Positions 1-10,062 of a stretch of DNA of 64,000 nt are shown here, piece after piece. Within the stretch, counting starts at the first letter, position 1; every line of letters begins with the position of its first letter. The notes under the pieces were generated by a model. That model worked only from the letters and a program-made list of their open reading frames with translations, was not told the DNA's origin and did no database searches. Origin of the DNA: Desulfovibrio cuneatus DSM 11391. GTDB taxonomy: Bacteria; Desulfobacterota; Desulfovibrionia; Desulfovibrionales; Desulfovibrionaceae. A program made the translations under genes and the position numbers. The stretch lies in contig NZ_AUCY01000019.1 of NCBI RefSeq assembly GCF_000430005.1, positions 21,113-85,112 on the forward strand. The letters are read 5' to 3'.

Positions 1-677
1 GCCTGGGGGGCTGTATTCCCTCCGGTTTGCACCGCGCGTATTACCTCAAAAATAGAAAGTTCCGGGGTGTGGGCCAGCAGGCTGGTAAAGTTGGGGGGGA
101 GTGTTCCGGTGGAACCTGCCGCAAGGGCCAGTTTTGCCAGTTCATTACCGGCAAAGGTGGCGTCGGCAGGTAAATGGCGGGTGAGTATGCCAATTTCTTC
201 TGGCCGCAATTGCAACCCCAGGCGCTTGCCTTCTTCCCGAATAAAGTGAGGGAAGGTACGCTCATCCAACCCTGGGGTTTGGTCAAGCCAGCCCGCTTTT
301 TGGGCTTTTTCATAGCAGGGCAGTTTTTGAATGTGTGCAGGCACTTTGGCGGCACCGCGTTCAAAGCCTACCTCAAGGCACACCATGGGCCACACGTGGT
401 TTGCGCAACGCATGAGAACTGCGGAAAGTTCACGCAGGGAGGCTGCGGGAATATTTTCCGCGTGACGAATGATAATAGCTTTGGGGGTGGCAAAAAGACC
501 TTGCAAGGTAAGGTCTTCCCACAGTGATGCCGGCAAGTTTTCGTCGCCCCAATAGACTGCCTGCTGCCAGCCGCCCCCCTGGGCCGGGGGGTGGGCAGCA
601 AGTAATATTTCTACCCGCTGGCGTAGCAGGTAGGTGTCTGGGCACAGACACAGGGTAAATTGAGGGCGCTCAGGCAT
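1..677 (-). CDS. holA: DNA polymerase III delta subunit, 3' end cut by window edge
   Basis: Clamp-loader subunit that opens the beta sliding clamp during replication. The frame is open from an ATG at 677 to the left edge, giving about 225 residues of N-terminal and middle sequence; the C-terminus lies outside. The N-terminal half has the delta-family pattern: a stretch reading ENLPASLWEDLTLQGLF, then ATPKAIIIRHAENIP, corresponding to the first domain where the protein is loaded and the two-strand core follows. It starts 5 nt after the lptE stop, and the order leuS-lptE-holA is the common arrangement in proteobacteria, which supports the call. The assignment rests on the fold-level pattern and context. 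Confidence 0.8.
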   Translation of the reverse strand, partial: MPERPQFTLCLCPDTYLLRQRVEILLAAHPPAQGGGWQQAVYWGDENLPASLWEDLTLQGLFATPKAIIIRHAENIPAASLRELSAVLMRCANHVWPMVCLEVGFERGAAKVPAHIQKLPCYEKAQKAGWLDQTPGLDERTFPHFIREEGKRLGLQLRPEEIGILTRHLPADATFAGNELAKLALAAGSTGTLPPNFTSLLAHTPELSIFEVIRAVQTGGNTAPQ

Positions 678-682
678 GGCTG

Positions 683-1189
683 CTAAAACGTACTTTGCAG
701 TTTGTCTGTAAGCCTGCGCATAACCTGGGTAATAATGGGGTTGGCTGCAAGTTGGCCCATGGCACTTTCCACCCTGTCTGAATACATAAGAGGGCCAGAA
801 CGCCATACTTCCTTATTGCCGTCGGACTTATACAGAACGGCTTCCAGAACAAGGCTTGTATCAAACAATATCCCTACGTCATCATAGTTACGCATCCATT
901 CACGCATGGTGAAGGATTTGACATTGATCTGGATTTCATAATCTGCATGACCACTGTCCACCCACTGGGCAATATTGCGGGCGTTTACCTCGTCACGCAG
1001 GCTGTTGCGCAGGGCGTAGGTAAGCCAGGGGTACAGGGTGGGGTGGTCAACCCCTTTCACCTTGAGGGTCTTGGTTCTGTCACCCATTACTGTGGGCATG
1101 TCTGAGGCTAGCTGGTAGCCGCAACCAGAGGTGCCCAGCATGATGGCAAGGAGTAACAGGCAGAAAACAGGGCGGAACATGGGTTTCAT
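683..1189 (-). CDS. lptE: LPS-assembly lipoprotein LptE-like
   Basis: Outer-membrane lipoprotein that plugs the LptD barrel and helps insert lipopolysaccharide. The 168-residue product starts with a lipoprotein signal (hydrophobic run LLLLAIMLG, then TSGC with the lipidated Cys at residue 23), followed by CGYQLAS, the usual LptE beginning. An upstream in-frame start at 1261 is possible, but 1189 has a GAGG ribosome site at proper spacing and places the signal peptide at the N-terminus. It lies between leuS and holA and is probably co-transcribed with both. Confidence 0.8.
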   Translation of the reverse strand: MKPMFRPVFCLLLLAIMLGTSGCGYQLASDMPTVMGDRTKTLKVKGVDHPTLYPWLTYALRNSLRDEVNARNIAQWVDSGHADYEIQINVKSFTMREWMRNYDDVGILFDTSLVLEAVLYKSDGNKEVWRSGPLMYSDRVESAMGQLAANPIITQVMRRLTDKLQSTF

Positions 1190-1276
1190 ACACACCTCAA
1201 AAAAGCAGAAAAGACAAAGGGTGGCGGTATGCCAGGGCAGTTCTGTAGAGTTCAGGGTCACTGACTATATTGCATT

Positions 1277-1294
1277 GAGGAAATGCTGCGTTTC
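1277..1294. repeat. Family-1 repeat end abutting the leuS stop codon
   Basis: Read on the minus strand, the leuS TAG is followed with no gap by GAAACGCAGCATTTCC, a minimal near-palindromic version of the GGAAACGCTG repeat end seen after eight other genes in this window. Confidence 0.5.
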
Positions 1295-3784
1295 CTAGTT
1301 GGCAACAATGTTAATAAGCTTGCCGGGCACCACAATAACCTTGCGGATGGTTACCCCTTCCAGATGTTTTTTCATGTTGGGGTCTTCTAAGGCTTGTTGG
1401 CGTGCCCATGCTTCATCGTGCTTTGCCGGGGCTTCAATTTTGCCGCGCAGTTTGCCGTTTACCTGCAATACAATGGTCACGGTATCCTGCTCCAGGGCTT
1501 CTTCTTTGTATTGGGGCCAGGTGCCAGCTGCCAGGCTTCCTTGGCCTCCCATTTTTTCGTGCAGTTCTTCACACAGGTGGGGGGCAATGGGGAACAGCAG
1601 GTGAAGGACTGTAGCCAGGGCAGAGCCAAGCGCTGCCTTGCCGGAATCTTCCAGAAGCAGTTCGTCTTTTACTTGGTACATCATGTTTACCAGTTCCATA
1701 ATGGCGGCAATGGCGGTGTTGAACTGGAAGCGTTGGCGAATGTCTTCGCCCACTTTTTTTACCGTGCTGTGTTCCTTGTGGCGCAGTTCACGTGCTTTGG
1801 GGCCAAGTTCCCCGGTAAACCCGGCAGAACAGGGGGCCATAAAGGGTGTTTGGCCTATTAATTCCGCAGCAAGCCGCCACACGCGGTTCACAAACCGGTT
1901 GGCTCCTTCAATGCCGGAATCTGTCCAGTCGAAGTCGCGTTCTGGGGGGGCGGCAAAAAGGCAGAACAGGCGTACTGTGTCTGCCCCGTATTTGGCAATC
2001 ATTTCAGTGGGGTCTACTGTGTTGCCCTTGGACTTGGACATTTTTGCCCCGCCCATAAGGACCATGCCCTGGGTAAGCAGGTTGGCAAAGGGTTCATCCA
2101 CAGGCAGGTAGCCGCAGTCGCGAAGCGCCTTTGTGAAGAAGCGGGCATACAACAGGTGCAAAATAGCGTGTTCCACCCCGCCAATGTACTGGTCTACAGG
2201 CAGCCAGTAGGCCAGGGCTTCCGGGGTGAAAGGGGCCGCTTCATTACGGGCGTCCGTATAGCGGGCAAAATACCAGGAAGATTCCACAAACGTGTCCATG
2301 GTATCTGTTTCCCGGTGGGCCTTGCCACCGCACTTATGGCAGGTGCATTCATAAAAAGCAGGAGTTTGCGGCAGGGGAGAGCGCCCGTCTGCGTTGGTAA
2401 CCACGTCCAGGGGCAGGCGCACGGGGAGGTTTTCTTCCTTTTCCGGCACAATACCGCATGTGTCGCAGTACATAATAGGGATGGGGGCACCCCAGTAGCG
2501 CTGGCGGGAAATGTTCCAGTCGCGCAGGCGCCAGTTCACGGTGTGCTTGCCATTGCCTGTGGCTTCCAGGGAGTTGGCAATGCGCAGCTTGCCTTCTTCA
2601 TTGGCAAGGCCGTTGTATTCACCGGAGTTTACCATGGTGCCAGGGTCGGGGTAGGCCTCAGTCATGGTGGCGGGGTCAAGGGGGGGGCCTTCCGGCTGAA
2701 TGACCACGCGCACGGGCAGGTTGTATTTGCGGGCAAAGTCAAAGTCGCGCTGGTCGTGGGCTGGCACTCCCATAACCGCGCCTGTACCGTATTCTGCCAG
2801 CACAAAGTTTGCCACATAAATAGGCATTTTTTCCCCACTGAAGGGGTTAATGCAGTAGCGCCCGGTGAACGCCCCTTCCTTTTCAAAGGCATCGGCTTCA
2901 AAATCGGCCCGGCTCAGGGAGGCAGTTTTTTGGGCAAAGGCTTCCACCTCGGCTTCTTTACCAGTGCCTTGCACCAGGGAAGCCACCATGGGGTGGGTTG
3001 CGGCAATGCTCATGAAGGTAGCACCGAACACTGTATCCTGGCGGGTGGTGAACACCGTAATGGCTTCTTGGCTGCCTTCAACCGCAAAGCGGATTTCAGC
3101 TCCAATAGATTTACCAATCCAGTTGCGCTGCATGGTAATAACGCGCTCTGGCCAGCCTGTTTCCAATTGCTCCAGGTCTTGCAGCAGGGCATCGGCATAG
3201 GCGGTAATGCGCACAAACCATTGGGTCAGTTCTTTTTGTTCCACCGCAGCGTCACATCGCCAGCACAGCCCATCTACCACCTGTTCATTGGCGAGCACCG
3301 TGTTACAGTGGGGGCACCAGTTTTGCAGGGCCTTTTTGCGGTACACCAGGTCTTTTTCCAAAAATTTCAGGAAGAAAAGCTGTTCCCACTTGTAATAATC
3401 CGGGTGGCAGGTGGCAATTTCGCGGTCCCAGTCGTAGGAAAAGCCAAGGCGCTTTAGCTGGGCACGCATGTTGTCTATGTTGGCATAGGTCCATTTTGCG
3501 GGGTGAATGCCGTTTTTGATGGCAGCATTTTCTGCTGGCAGGCCAAAGGCGTCCCACCCAATGGGGTGCAGTACGTTAAACCCGTGCATGCGCTTGAAGT
3601 GGGCCACCACGTCGGCAATGGAGTAGTTGCGAACGTGCCCCATGTGGATGTTTCCGGAGGGGTAGGGGAACATTTCCAGGCAGAAATATTTGGGTTTTTC
3701 AGACGTGTGGGAACAGGAAAACGCCTTGTTTTCTTCCCATTTTTTTTGCCAGCGGCGTTCAATTTCTTGCGGGGTGTACTGCAT
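1295..3784 (-). CDS. leuS: Leucyl-tRNA synthetase
   Basis: Charges tRNA-Leu with leucine; class I synthetase of 829 residues, normal for bacteria. Visible are the HIGH-type signature as [12 protein letters not shown], the zinc module CPHCN...CWRC, the CP1 editing domain ([25 protein letters not shown]), the C-terminal-side zinc-like pair ([14 protein letters not shown]) and the KMSKS loop as [13 protein letters not shown]. The start [12 protein letters not shown] at 3784 matches the family N-terminus; an upstream ATG at 3853 would add 23 atypical residues. First gene of leuS-lptE-holA. Its TAG stop is directly followed by a short copy of the family-1 repeat. Confidence 0.97.
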   Translation of the reverse strand: MQYTPQEIERRWQKKWEENKAFSCSHTSEKPKYFCLEMFPYPSGNIHMGHVRNYSIADVVAHFKRMHGFNVLHPIGWDAFGLPAENAAIKNGIHPAKWTYANIDNMRAQLKRLGFSYDWDREIATCHPDYYKWEQLFFLKFLEKDLVYRKKALQNWCPHCNTVLANEQVVDGLCWRCDAAVEQKELTQWFVRITAYADALLQDLEQLETGWPERVITMQRNWIGKSIGAEIRFAVEGSQEAITVFTTRQDTVFGATFMSIAATHPMVASLVQGTGKEAEVEAFAQKTASLSRADFEADAFEKEGAFTGRYCINPFSGEKMPIYVANFVLAEYGTGAVMGVPAHDQRDFDFARKYNLPVRVVIQPEGPPLDPATMTEAYPDPGTMVNSGEYNGLANEEGKLRIANSLEATGNGKHTVNWRLRDWNISRQRYWGAPIPIMYCDTCGIVPEKEENLPVRLPLDVVTNADGRSPLPQTPAFYECTCHKCGGKAHRETDTMDTFVESSWYFARYTDARNEAAPFTPEALAYWLPVDQYIGGVEHAILHLLYARFFTKALRDCGYLPVDEPFANLLTQGMVLMGGAKMSKSKGNTVDPTEMIAKYGADTVRLFCLFAAPPERDFDWTDSGIEGANRFVNRVWRLAAELIGQTPFMAPCSAGFTGELGPKARELRHKEHSTVKKVGEDIRQRFQFNTAIAAIMELVNMMYQVKDELLLEDSGKAALGSALATVLHLLFPIAPHLCEELHEKMGGQGSLAAGTWPQYKEEALEQDTVTIVLQVNGKLRGKIEAPAKHDEAWARQQALEDPNMKKHLEGVTIRKVIVVPGKLINIVAN

Positions 3785-3931
3785 TGGGCTGCTCTGTAAA
3801 AAAGGTTGCGAAAAAATGGAAAGGACTGCCCCCACAGGGCTGCGTGCACCCAATGAGGGTCAATTCCTTAGACCATTAACAGGAAAATATACCGTTACTC
3901 TTAAGGTAACAGCCTTTTAACGTGAGCCTTG

Positions 3932-4417
3932 TTATATGCTGGCTTTGGTTTTGGCTGTTTCAGTGGTGCGCACCAGCTCTCCGGAATCTATGGCTTTGAG
4001 GGCGGCATCAAGAATGCCATTAACAAAGCCGCGCGACTTGTCGTCGCCAAACTGTTTTGAAAGTTCAATGGCTTCATTCACCACCGCACGGGCGGGAATA
4101 TCGGGCCGGAACATAAGTTCAAATAAGGCAAGGCGCAGCAGGGTCAGTTCCACTTTTGCCATGCGCTCTATGCGCCAGTTTTGGGAAAAACCAGTAATGG
4201 CTTCATCCACTGTGCTTTGTTCAATCCATACGCCGCGCACCAGTTCCCAGGCAAAGGAAATGGGGTTGCCGTCGAGTGAATCTACCTTGTCTGGCGAGCC
4301 TTCAAAGGTTTCACGCAGGTCTTCAATGGAAGTCACAGGGGTAAAACAAAGGCTATAGAGAACCTTAAAGGCCAACACCCGCTCTTGTCTGCGGGGAGCT
4401 TTTTTTGCTGTATTCAT
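3932..4417 (-). CDS. nusB: Transcription antitermination factor NusB
   Basis: All-helical factor that binds boxA RNA with S10 (NusE) to prevent termination in rRNA operons. The 161-residue product opens RRQERVLAFKVLYSL and carries ARAVVNEAIELSKQFG and RGFVNGILDAALK, the conserved NusB motifs. The first base of its ATG is the last base of the ribH TAA stop, so the two are translationally coupled. Placement at the end of a riboflavin operon is a frequent arrangement. Confidence 0.95.
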   Translation of the reverse strand: MNTAKKAPRRQERVLAFKVLYSLCFTPVTSIEDLRETFEGSPDKVDSLDGNPISFAWELVRGVWIEQSTVDEAITGFSQNWRIERMAKVELTLLRLALFELMFRPDIPARAVVNEAIELSKQFGDDKSRGFVNGILDAALKAIDSGELVRTTETAKTKASI

Positions 4418-4887
4418 TAAATCTGCTCAAGTACGCGTACGGTTTCAAGCAGGGCGGCGGCAGCTTCCGCACCTTTGTTGCCAGCCTTGCTCCCTGCCCG
4501 TTCAATGGCTTGTTCCAGGGTGTCTGTTGTGAGCAGGCCAAAGCCCACAGGAATGCCACTTTCCATGGCAACTTGGGCAAGGCCTTTGGTGGCCTCATTG
4601 GCCACAAAGTCGAAGTGGGGGGTAGCCCCACGAATAACGGCGCCAAGGGCCACAATACCGTGGATGCCGCCTTTTTTGGCCACTTTGCTACATACCACGG
4701 GCAGTTCAAAGGCACCAGGAATGCGGATAATGGTAATATTGGCGCGGTCTGCACCGTGGCGGGTCAGGTAGTCCACTGCGCCGCCCACAAGCCTGTCCAC
4801 AATAATATCATTAAAGCGTGCAGCAATAATGGTGAAGGAAAGCCCTTTGGCGTCCAATTGGCCTTCTATTGTTTTGATATGCAGCAT
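4417..4887 (-). CDS. ribH: 6,7-dimethyl-8-ribityllumazine synthase
   Basis: Condenses 5-amino-6-ribitylaminouracil with dihydroxybutanone phosphate, the penultimate step of riboflavin synthesis. 156 residues, family-typical. Motifs: [15 protein letters not shown] near the N-terminus, [28 protein letters not shown] (binding pocket with the catalytic-region His) and [15 protein letters not shown]. Overlaps nusB by one base and follows ribBA in the same direction. Confidence 0.97.
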   Translation of the reverse strand: MLHIKTIEGQLDAKGLSFTIIAARFNDIIVDRLVGGAVDYLTRHGADRANITIIRIPGAFELPVVCSKVAKKGGIHGIVALGAVIRGATPHFDFVANEATKGLAQVAMESGIPVGFGLLTTDTLEQAIERAGSKAGNKGAEAAAALLETVRVLEQI

Positions 4888-4916
4888 GGTTTCCTCGTAA
4901 TGTTACTATGTTGGGG

Positions 4917-6167
4917 TTACTTGCCTTTCACTGCGTGGCATTGGCACGCGCTGCCCTCGGCCTTGAGGTCAAGCATGTGGCCCAATTTATCTTTCTTTGT
5001 TTGCAAATAATTCTTGTTAAATTCGCAGGCGTCCAGTTCCAGTGGCACTCGTTCTGTCACTTCCAGGCCATAGCCTTCAAGCCCCACAATTTTTTTGGGG
5101 TTGTTGGTCATAAGGCGCATTTTGCGTATGCCAAGGTCAATGAGAATTTGGGCGCCAATGCCGTAATCGCGCAAGTCGGCCTTAAAGCCAAGCTTCTGGT
5201 TTGCTTCCACTGTGTCAAGGCCGCTGTCTTGCAGGGCATAGGCCTTCAACTTGTTCACAAGGCCAATACCGCGTCCTTCCTGGCGCATATACAGCACCAC
5301 GCCGGAACCTTCCTGCTCAATGCGGGTCATGGCAGCGGCAAGTTGCCCGCCACAATCGCAGCGCAAGGAACCCAGCACGTCGCCTGTAAGGCATTCGCTA
5401 TGGACGCGCACCAGGGTGGGGGTGGTGTCCTGGGAGGGCTTTCCTTTTACCAGGGCCAGGTGGGTGGCGTTGTCCAGGTCGTTTTCATAGGCAACAATGG
5501 TAAAATTGCCCCAGCGGGTGGGCAGTTCTGCTTCTGCCATGCGCCGCACGGAAAGCAGGCCAGACTGCATACGGTAACGAATAAGGTCTTTGATGGTGGC
5601 AATTTTCAGGTGGTGCTTTTTGGCAAAAACCATCAGGTCGGGCATGCGGGCCATTGTCCCGTCATCATTGAGGATTTCGCAAATAACGGCAGCGGGCTTC
5701 AAGCCCGCCAGGCTGGCAAGGTCAACCCCGCCTTCAGTTTGCCCGGCCCGCACAAGTACCCCGCCAGCCTGGGCCCGTAAGGGGAAAATGTGGCCCGGAA
5801 TAACAATATCATTGGGGGTGGCACCGTCGGCCACTGCGGCAAGAATGGTGCAGGCCCTGTCCTGAGCGGAAATACCTGTGGTCACGCCATGACGGGCTTC
5901 AATAGAAACAGTAAAGTTGGTGCCAAAGCCCGATTCATTGAGGTTGGTCATAAGGGGTAAGCGTAGAGCTTCCACCATTTCAGGGGCCATGGGCAGGCAA
6001 ATAAGGCCGCGGGCGTGGGTGGCCATAAAGTTGATGACTTCAGGGGTAACAAACTGGGCGGCAATGGTTATGTCACCTTCATTTTCCCGGTCTTCATCAT
6101 CCACCAGGATAATCATTTTCCCCTGGCGTATTTCCTCAATTGCTTGTTCAGCGGTGCATATTGGCAT
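4917..6167 (-). CDS. ribBA: Bifunctional DHBP synthase / GTP cyclohydrolase II
   Basis: Makes both riboflavin precursors: 3,4-dihydroxybutanone 4-phosphate from ribulose 5-phosphate (N-terminal RibB, roughly residues 1-200) and the pyrimidine intermediate from GTP (C-terminal RibA, roughly 205-400). RibB shows [23 protein letters not shown] and the GHIFPLRA histidine. RibA shows the zinc site [30 protein letters not shown] and YGIGAQIL. Both catalytic halves look intact in 416 residues, so it should be truly bifunctional. Confidence 0.96.
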   Translation of the reverse strand: MPICTAEQAIEEIRQGKMIILVDDEDRENEGDITIAAQFVTPEVINFMATHARGLICLPMAPEMVEALRLPLMTNLNESGFGTNFTVSIEARHGVTTGISAQDRACTILAAVADGATPNDIVIPGHIFPLRAQAGGVLVRAGQTEGGVDLASLAGLKPAAVICEILNDDGTMARMPDLMVFAKKHHLKIATIKDLIRYRMQSGLLSVRRMAEAELPTRWGNFTIVAYENDLDNATHLALVKGKPSQDTTPTLVRVHSECLTGDVLGSLRCDCGGQLAAAMTRIEQEGSGVVLYMRQEGRGIGLVNKLKAYALQDSGLDTVEANQKLGFKADLRDYGIGAQILIDLGIRKMRLMTNNPKKIVGLEGYGLEVTERVPLELDACEFNKNYLQTKKDKLGHMLDLKAEGSACQCHAVKGK

Positions 6168-6358
6168 GAAAGTTCCTTAGAGTTCGCCGTGGCGGGGAAG
6201 CAAGGCTGGGCTGTTCCTGAGGGTTAACAGGCGTTGCCGTGCGGTACTATTACAAATATGGCGATGCGGGTGAAAAGCCATGGCAGCTTTCATGCTGTAC
6301 CCGTGGCGCATGTGTTGGGCCAGCAGCGCAGGGCATTTTTTTGCGTAATCTGCCTGCA

Positions 6359-7018
6359 TCAGGCAAAGCCATGCTCACGTAAAAAATCCAGAGTCATGTT
6401 GCTTTTGGGGGTGTCTTGCACACGTGTACCCTGCACATGCAGCATGCGCTCTACATATTTTCCAATAACATCGGTTTCAAAGTTAACCTGTTGGCCTTTT
6501 TGCCATTGCCCGGCAGTGGTGCTGCCCAGAGTTTCAGGAATAACGTTGACCTCAAAAAAGTCGGAGCCGCAGGTGTTCACTGTCAGGCTGATGCCATCCA
6601 GAGCCACAGAGCCTTTGGCAATAACCTGGCCTGCCAGGTGGGCCGGAAAGCGAAAGCGAAGTACCTTGGATGAACCACAGGGGGTAATAGCTTCCAGAAT
6701 AGCCTGGGCGTCCACGTGACCACTTACCAGGTGGCCCCCCAACCTGTCTGCCAGGCGCAGGGCGCGCTCAAGGTTCACCTGCCCGCCAGGGGCAAGGGCT
6801 TTTAAATTTGTCAGGCGCATAGTTTCCTGGGAAGCGTAGGCACTGAAGGTGTTGCTGTCAAATGTTTCCACCGAAAGGCAAACACCGTTCACAGCCACGC
6901 TTTCTCCCTTTACCCAGTCTGTAACAGCCAGGCGCGGGCGCACTGTGAGGCGGGCTTCTTCACCCTGGGGCTGTATGCGAACCACTTCCCCAATGCCAAG
7001 AACAAGACCAGTAAACAT
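6359..7018 (-). CDS. ribE: Riboflavin synthase alpha subunit
   Basis: Dismutates two lumazine molecules to riboflavin. The 219-residue protein has the two tandem lumazine-binding barrels of the family: first barrel MFTGLVLGIGEV with VNGVCLSVE, second with VSGHVDAQAILE and GSVALDGISLTVN. Starts 3 nt after the ribD stop. A 191-nt gap without obvious structure separates it from ribBA. Confidence 0.96.
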   Translation of the reverse strand: MFTGLVLGIGEVVRIQPQGEEARLTVRPRLAVTDWVKGESVAVNGVCLSVETFDSNTFSAYASQETMRLTNLKALAPGGQVNLERALRLADRLGGHLVSGHVDAQAILEAITPCGSSKVLRFRFPAHLAGQVIAKGSVALDGISLTVNTCGSDFFEVNVIPETLGSTTAGQWQKGQQVNFETDVIGKYVERMLHVQGTRVQDTPKSNMTLDFLREHGFA

Positions 7019-7021
7019 GGG

Positions 7022-8215
7022 TTATTTGCCCTCGGCTTTTGCTTTGCTTGGGGCAGGCGCTGCAGGGCGCATGGTGAGCATGATGTCTGTGGGGCCAAGG
7101 CGCGAGTTGGTGATGCGAAGCTGCAAGGCTTCGTCCATGAGTATGGGTGCCCTGCCATCGAAAAGTGCCGTGGCGTCGTTGTCTCCCAAAATTTTGGGGG
7201 CAAGGTGCAGGTGCAGCTCTCTGGCAAGGCCTGCGTCCAGCATGGAAAGGGCAAGCTTGCCGCCGCCTTCGCACAGCACATAGTAGCAGCCAAGTTCCTT
7301 GCGTAAATATTCCAGCCCTTCGGAAAGGGAAAGCTCTGCCCGCATGCCGTAGCCACGCTCGTTGGGGCGGGCTTTGGAAGGCAACCCCAGCACGCGCACA
7401 CCAATTTTGCGCAGGGCTTCTGCCTTTGGGCTTGCCGCTGCCGCTACAGTGGTCCAGAACAGCGTGGAGGTAGGGCGTTCACGCAGCAGGTAGTGGTTTC
7501 CTTCAACCCCTGGCAGGCGGGAAGTAACCACAATGGCAAGGGGCTGCTCTTTGTTTTCCTGCAAAAAGGCTTCCTGCCGGCACGTGAGTTTTGGGTCGTC
7601 CTGATAAAACGTGTTGCCCCCCACAATAAGTGCGTTCATGCCGTTGCGCAGGGCATGTACTTCGTGGCGTGTTTCGTCGGAAGTAATCCACTTGGAATGC
7701 CCGGTGCGGGTGGCAATGCGGCCATCTATGGTGCTTGCCAGCTTGATGGTAAGGTAGGGCAGGGCGGTGGTGTTCCAGGTGAGAAAATCGTCAATCAGGT
7801 CGTGGCATTCCTGTTCCAGTTCGGAACGAAGTACCGTAACCCCTTGTTGCTGTAAAAAAACAGCCCCGCCACCCGCATTGGTGGGGTCCATGGCACCAAT
7901 AACCACCGTTTGAATGCCCGCTGCCAGAATAGCCTGGGTGCAGGGGGGCGTTTTGCCATAGTGGTTACACGGCTCAAGCGTCACAACAAGGGTGCATTGG
8001 GAAGGGGTAACCCCTTTGGCCAGGGCATCGTTCAGGCACTCTACTTCCGCATGTGGTTGCCCAGGGCCTTTGTGCCAGCCTTCGGCCACCACGCACCCAT
8101 TGTGAACCAGAACGGCCCCTACGCAGGGGTTTGGGGCTGTTTGCCGCGTTGCGCGCCGCGCCAAATCCATGGCGTGCCGCATGAACGAGTCATAAACAGG
8201 GCCTGTGTGCTGCAT
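7022..8215 (-). CDS. ribD: Bifunctional riboflavin deaminase/reductase
   Basis: Deaminates then reduces the pyrimidine intermediate of riboflavin synthesis. 397 residues from the ATG at 8215, chosen for its AAGGAC site 7 nt upstream and because MRHAMDLARRATRQTAPNP is the family N-terminus; the frame stays open further upstream to 8365. The deaminase half has the zinc ligands in HAEVECLNDA and EPCNHYGKTPPC; the reductase half has TIKLASTIDGRIAT and LCEGGGKLALSML. First gene of ribD-ribE-ribBA-ribH-nusB. Confidence 0.96.
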   Translation of the reverse strand: MQHTGPVYDSFMRHAMDLARRATRQTAPNPCVGAVLVHNGCVVAEGWHKGPGQPHAEVECLNDALAKGVTPSQCTLVVTLEPCNHYGKTPPCTQAILAAGIQTVVIGAMDPTNAGGGAVFLQQQGVTVLRSELEQECHDLIDDFLTWNTTALPYLTIKLASTIDGRIATRTGHSKWITSDETRHEVHALRNGMNALIVGGNTFYQDDPKLTCRQEAFLQENKEQPLAIVVTSRLPGVEGNHYLLRERPTSTLFWTTVAAAASPKAEALRKIGVRVLGLPSKARPNERGYGMRAELSLSEGLEYLRKELGCYYVLCEGGGKLALSMLDAGLARELHLHLAPKILGDNDATALFDGRAPILMDEALQLRITNSRLGPTDIMLTMRPAAPAPSKAKAEGK

Positions 8216-8338
8216 GATGCTGTCCTTGTTGCTCCGTATTGCTTTTACAAAATTTATCAGGGCCGCAGCGGGGATGATGCCGCAGCCGCGGTTGAGGAAG
8301 TGTTGTTCCACAACCCGGTGGACTATAGCGCTTTTTTT

Positions 8339-8400
8339 AAAAAGATGCCAGCGCCGGGGCAGCACCTGGAAAATATCCAGATGAAGGCCCCGGCGCTTGG
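8339..8400 (-). terminator. Probable rho-independent terminator of glyA
   Basis: An 11-bp perfect GC-rich stem (AGCGCCGGGGC with its complement) encloses an inner small hairpin (CTGG/CCAG); on the minus strand a run of five T follows a few bases downstream. It lies about 80 nt after the glyA stop and before ribD. Confidence 0.55.
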
Positions 8401-8478
8401 GTTAACTGCTGCAAACATCCCTACAGGCGTAGTGTTCCCATGAATGTTTGGGGAGTGTTAGTTCTTGGTCGGATGCAT

Positions 8479-9717
8479 TTACCAGGCAAAGTGGGGGAAG
8501 CTCATGGCAAAGGCTTCCACTCTTTTTTGAATTTCTCCCAACTTTGTTTCATTGCCAATGGCATTCACTGCTTCCACGATAAACGCAGCAACCTGGCACA
8601 TTTCAGCTGCGCCCATGCCGCGAGTAGTCAGGGCCGGTGTGCCAAGGCGAATGCCAGAAGTAACAAATGGAGAACGGGTTTCAAAAGGCACCGTATTTTT
8701 GTTGGAGGTAATGCCAGCAAGGTCCAGGGCGTGTTCTGTTTCTTTCCCCGTAATGTTTTTGTTGGTCAGGTCCACCAGCATCAGGTGGTTGTCTGTACCT
8801 CCAGAAACAAGAGTAAAGCCAGCATCAGTGAGTTCTTTTGCCAGCACCTTGGCGTTTTCCACCACTTGCTGCTGGTACTTCTTGAAAGAAGGCTTTAAGG
8901 CTTCCCCAAAGGCCACGGCTTTTGCGGCAATAACATGCATAAGCGGGCCACCTTGTATGCCTGGGAAAATTTGGCTATTCAAGGTTTTTCCGTATTCTTC
9001 TGTGGAAAGAATCATGCCACCGCGCGGGCCACGCAAGGTTTTGTGGGTGGTGGTGGTGGTAATGTGGGCATGCCCAATGGGGGTGGGGTGTTGCCCCGCA
9101 GCCACAAGGCCTGCAATGTGAGCCATGTCCACCATGAGCTTTGCGTCAATGGAGTCGGCAATGGCACGGAAGCGGGCAAAATCCAGGGTGCGTGAATAAG
9201 CGCTGGCACCAGCTACAATGAGGGCCGGGCGGTGTTCTTTGGCCAGGCGTTCCACTTCATTGTAGTCTATCATGCCAGTTTCACGGTTCACACCGTAGCT
9301 GATAAACGTGTACAACTTGCCGGAAAAGTTCACCGGGCTGCCGTGGGTAAGGTGCCCACCGTGGGAAAGGTCCATGCCCAGCACCGTGGCACCAAGGGGA
9401 ATAATGCCAAGGTAGGCACCCATGTTGGCCTGACTGCCGGAGTGGGGCTGCACGTTGACATACTCAGCACCAAACAGTTCTTTAGCCCGGTCAATGGCCA
9501 GGTTTTCCGCAATGTCCACGTATTCACAGCCGCCGTAATAGCGCTTGCCAGGATAGCCCTCAGCGTACTTGTTTGTCATGATGCTGCCTTGTGCTTCACG
9601 CACAGCAGCAGAAACAAAGTTTTCGGAAGCAATCATTTCCAGCTTGCCAAGCTGGCGAAGGGATTCAAGGTAAATGGCTTTGCCTATGGCTGGGTCACAC
9701 ATCAAGAGTTCGTTCAT
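8479..9717 (-). CDS. glyA: Serine hydroxymethyltransferase
   Basis: PLP enzyme converting serine and tetrahydrofolate to glycine and methylene-tetrahydrofolate. 412 residues from the ATG at 9717, which has AAGGA upstream; a further in-frame ATG at 9762 lacks support. Motifs: [27 protein letters not shown] segment, VDMAHIAGL, and the PLP-lysine segment [14 protein letters not shown]. In many relatives glyA is followed by nrdR and ribD; here nrdR is absent between them. Confidence 0.97.
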   Translation of the reverse strand: MNELLMCDPAIGKAIYLESLRQLGKLEMIASENFVSAAVREAQGSIMTNKYAEGYPGKRYYGGCEYVDIAENLAIDRAKELFGAEYVNVQPHSGSQANMGAYLGIIPLGATVLGMDLSHGGHLTHGSPVNFSGKLYTFISYGVNRETGMIDYNEVERLAKEHRPALIVAGASAYSRTLDFARFRAIADSIDAKLMVDMAHIAGLVAAGQHPTPIGHAHITTTTTHKTLRGPRGGMILSTEEYGKTLNSQIFPGIQGGPLMHVIAAKAVAFGEALKPSFKKYQQQVVENAKVLAKELTDAGFTLVSGGTDNHLMLVDLTNKNITGKETEHALDLAGITSNKNTVPFETRSPFVTSGIRLGTPALTTRGMGAAEMCQVAAFIVEAVNAIGNETKLGEIQKRVEAFAMSFPHFAW

Positions 9718-9783
9718 GGCGGAATCCTTATGGCTGCGGGCTATGCTCGGCTTATGGTGCAAAAAGCTCAGGGGGTGTTTTTA

Positions 9784-9940
9784 TATGGTGAGGCTCTGCC
9801 TCACCATACCCCTTCGCCAAGGGCATGATGTCCTTGGAACCCACATTTTCGTTTCTGTTCCCCTCTTGTGGGAAAGGAAACGAAATAGGGGGTCAAGGGG
9901 AATCATTCCCCTTGCAGGGGGCTGGGGGACAGCGTCCCCC
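9784..9940. repeat. Cluster of four palindromic hairpins between fabF and glyA
   Basis: The 345-nt gap from 9718 to 10062 contains no gene. It holds four strong inverted repeats in a row: 9784-9808 (11-bp stem, 3-nt loop), 9847-9885 (TTTCGTTTC/GAAACGAAA with an inner TTCCC/GGGAA stem), 9894-9914 (10-bp arms around a single base) and 9924-9940 (GGGGGAC/GTCCCCC). The layout resembles REP-type elements; one or more may also end the fab transcript or sit in the glyA leader. Confidence 0.6.
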
Positions 9941-10062
9941 ATAAAAAATAATATAATGGGCTAATAATAGCACATGCCTTGAACCGCACCGCCCCGGTAG
10001 GGGAGTAGTGGGGCAGTTCAAGGCGAAGTATGCTCATATTCTATTGCGCTGGGTACGCCGGG

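Noticed and set aside
2156..3457. Long plus-strand open frame opposite leuS
   Set aside because: Pure antisense shadow of a clear synthetase; the same holds for the long frames opposite accAD (43568-45184) and the sensor kinase (55458-57281).
8216..8478. Expected FMN riboswitch upstream of ribD, or an nrdR gene between glyA and ribD
   Set aside because: Only two hairpins are present; none of the conserved RFN core sequences can be matched on the minus strand, and no open frame of NrdR type exists there.
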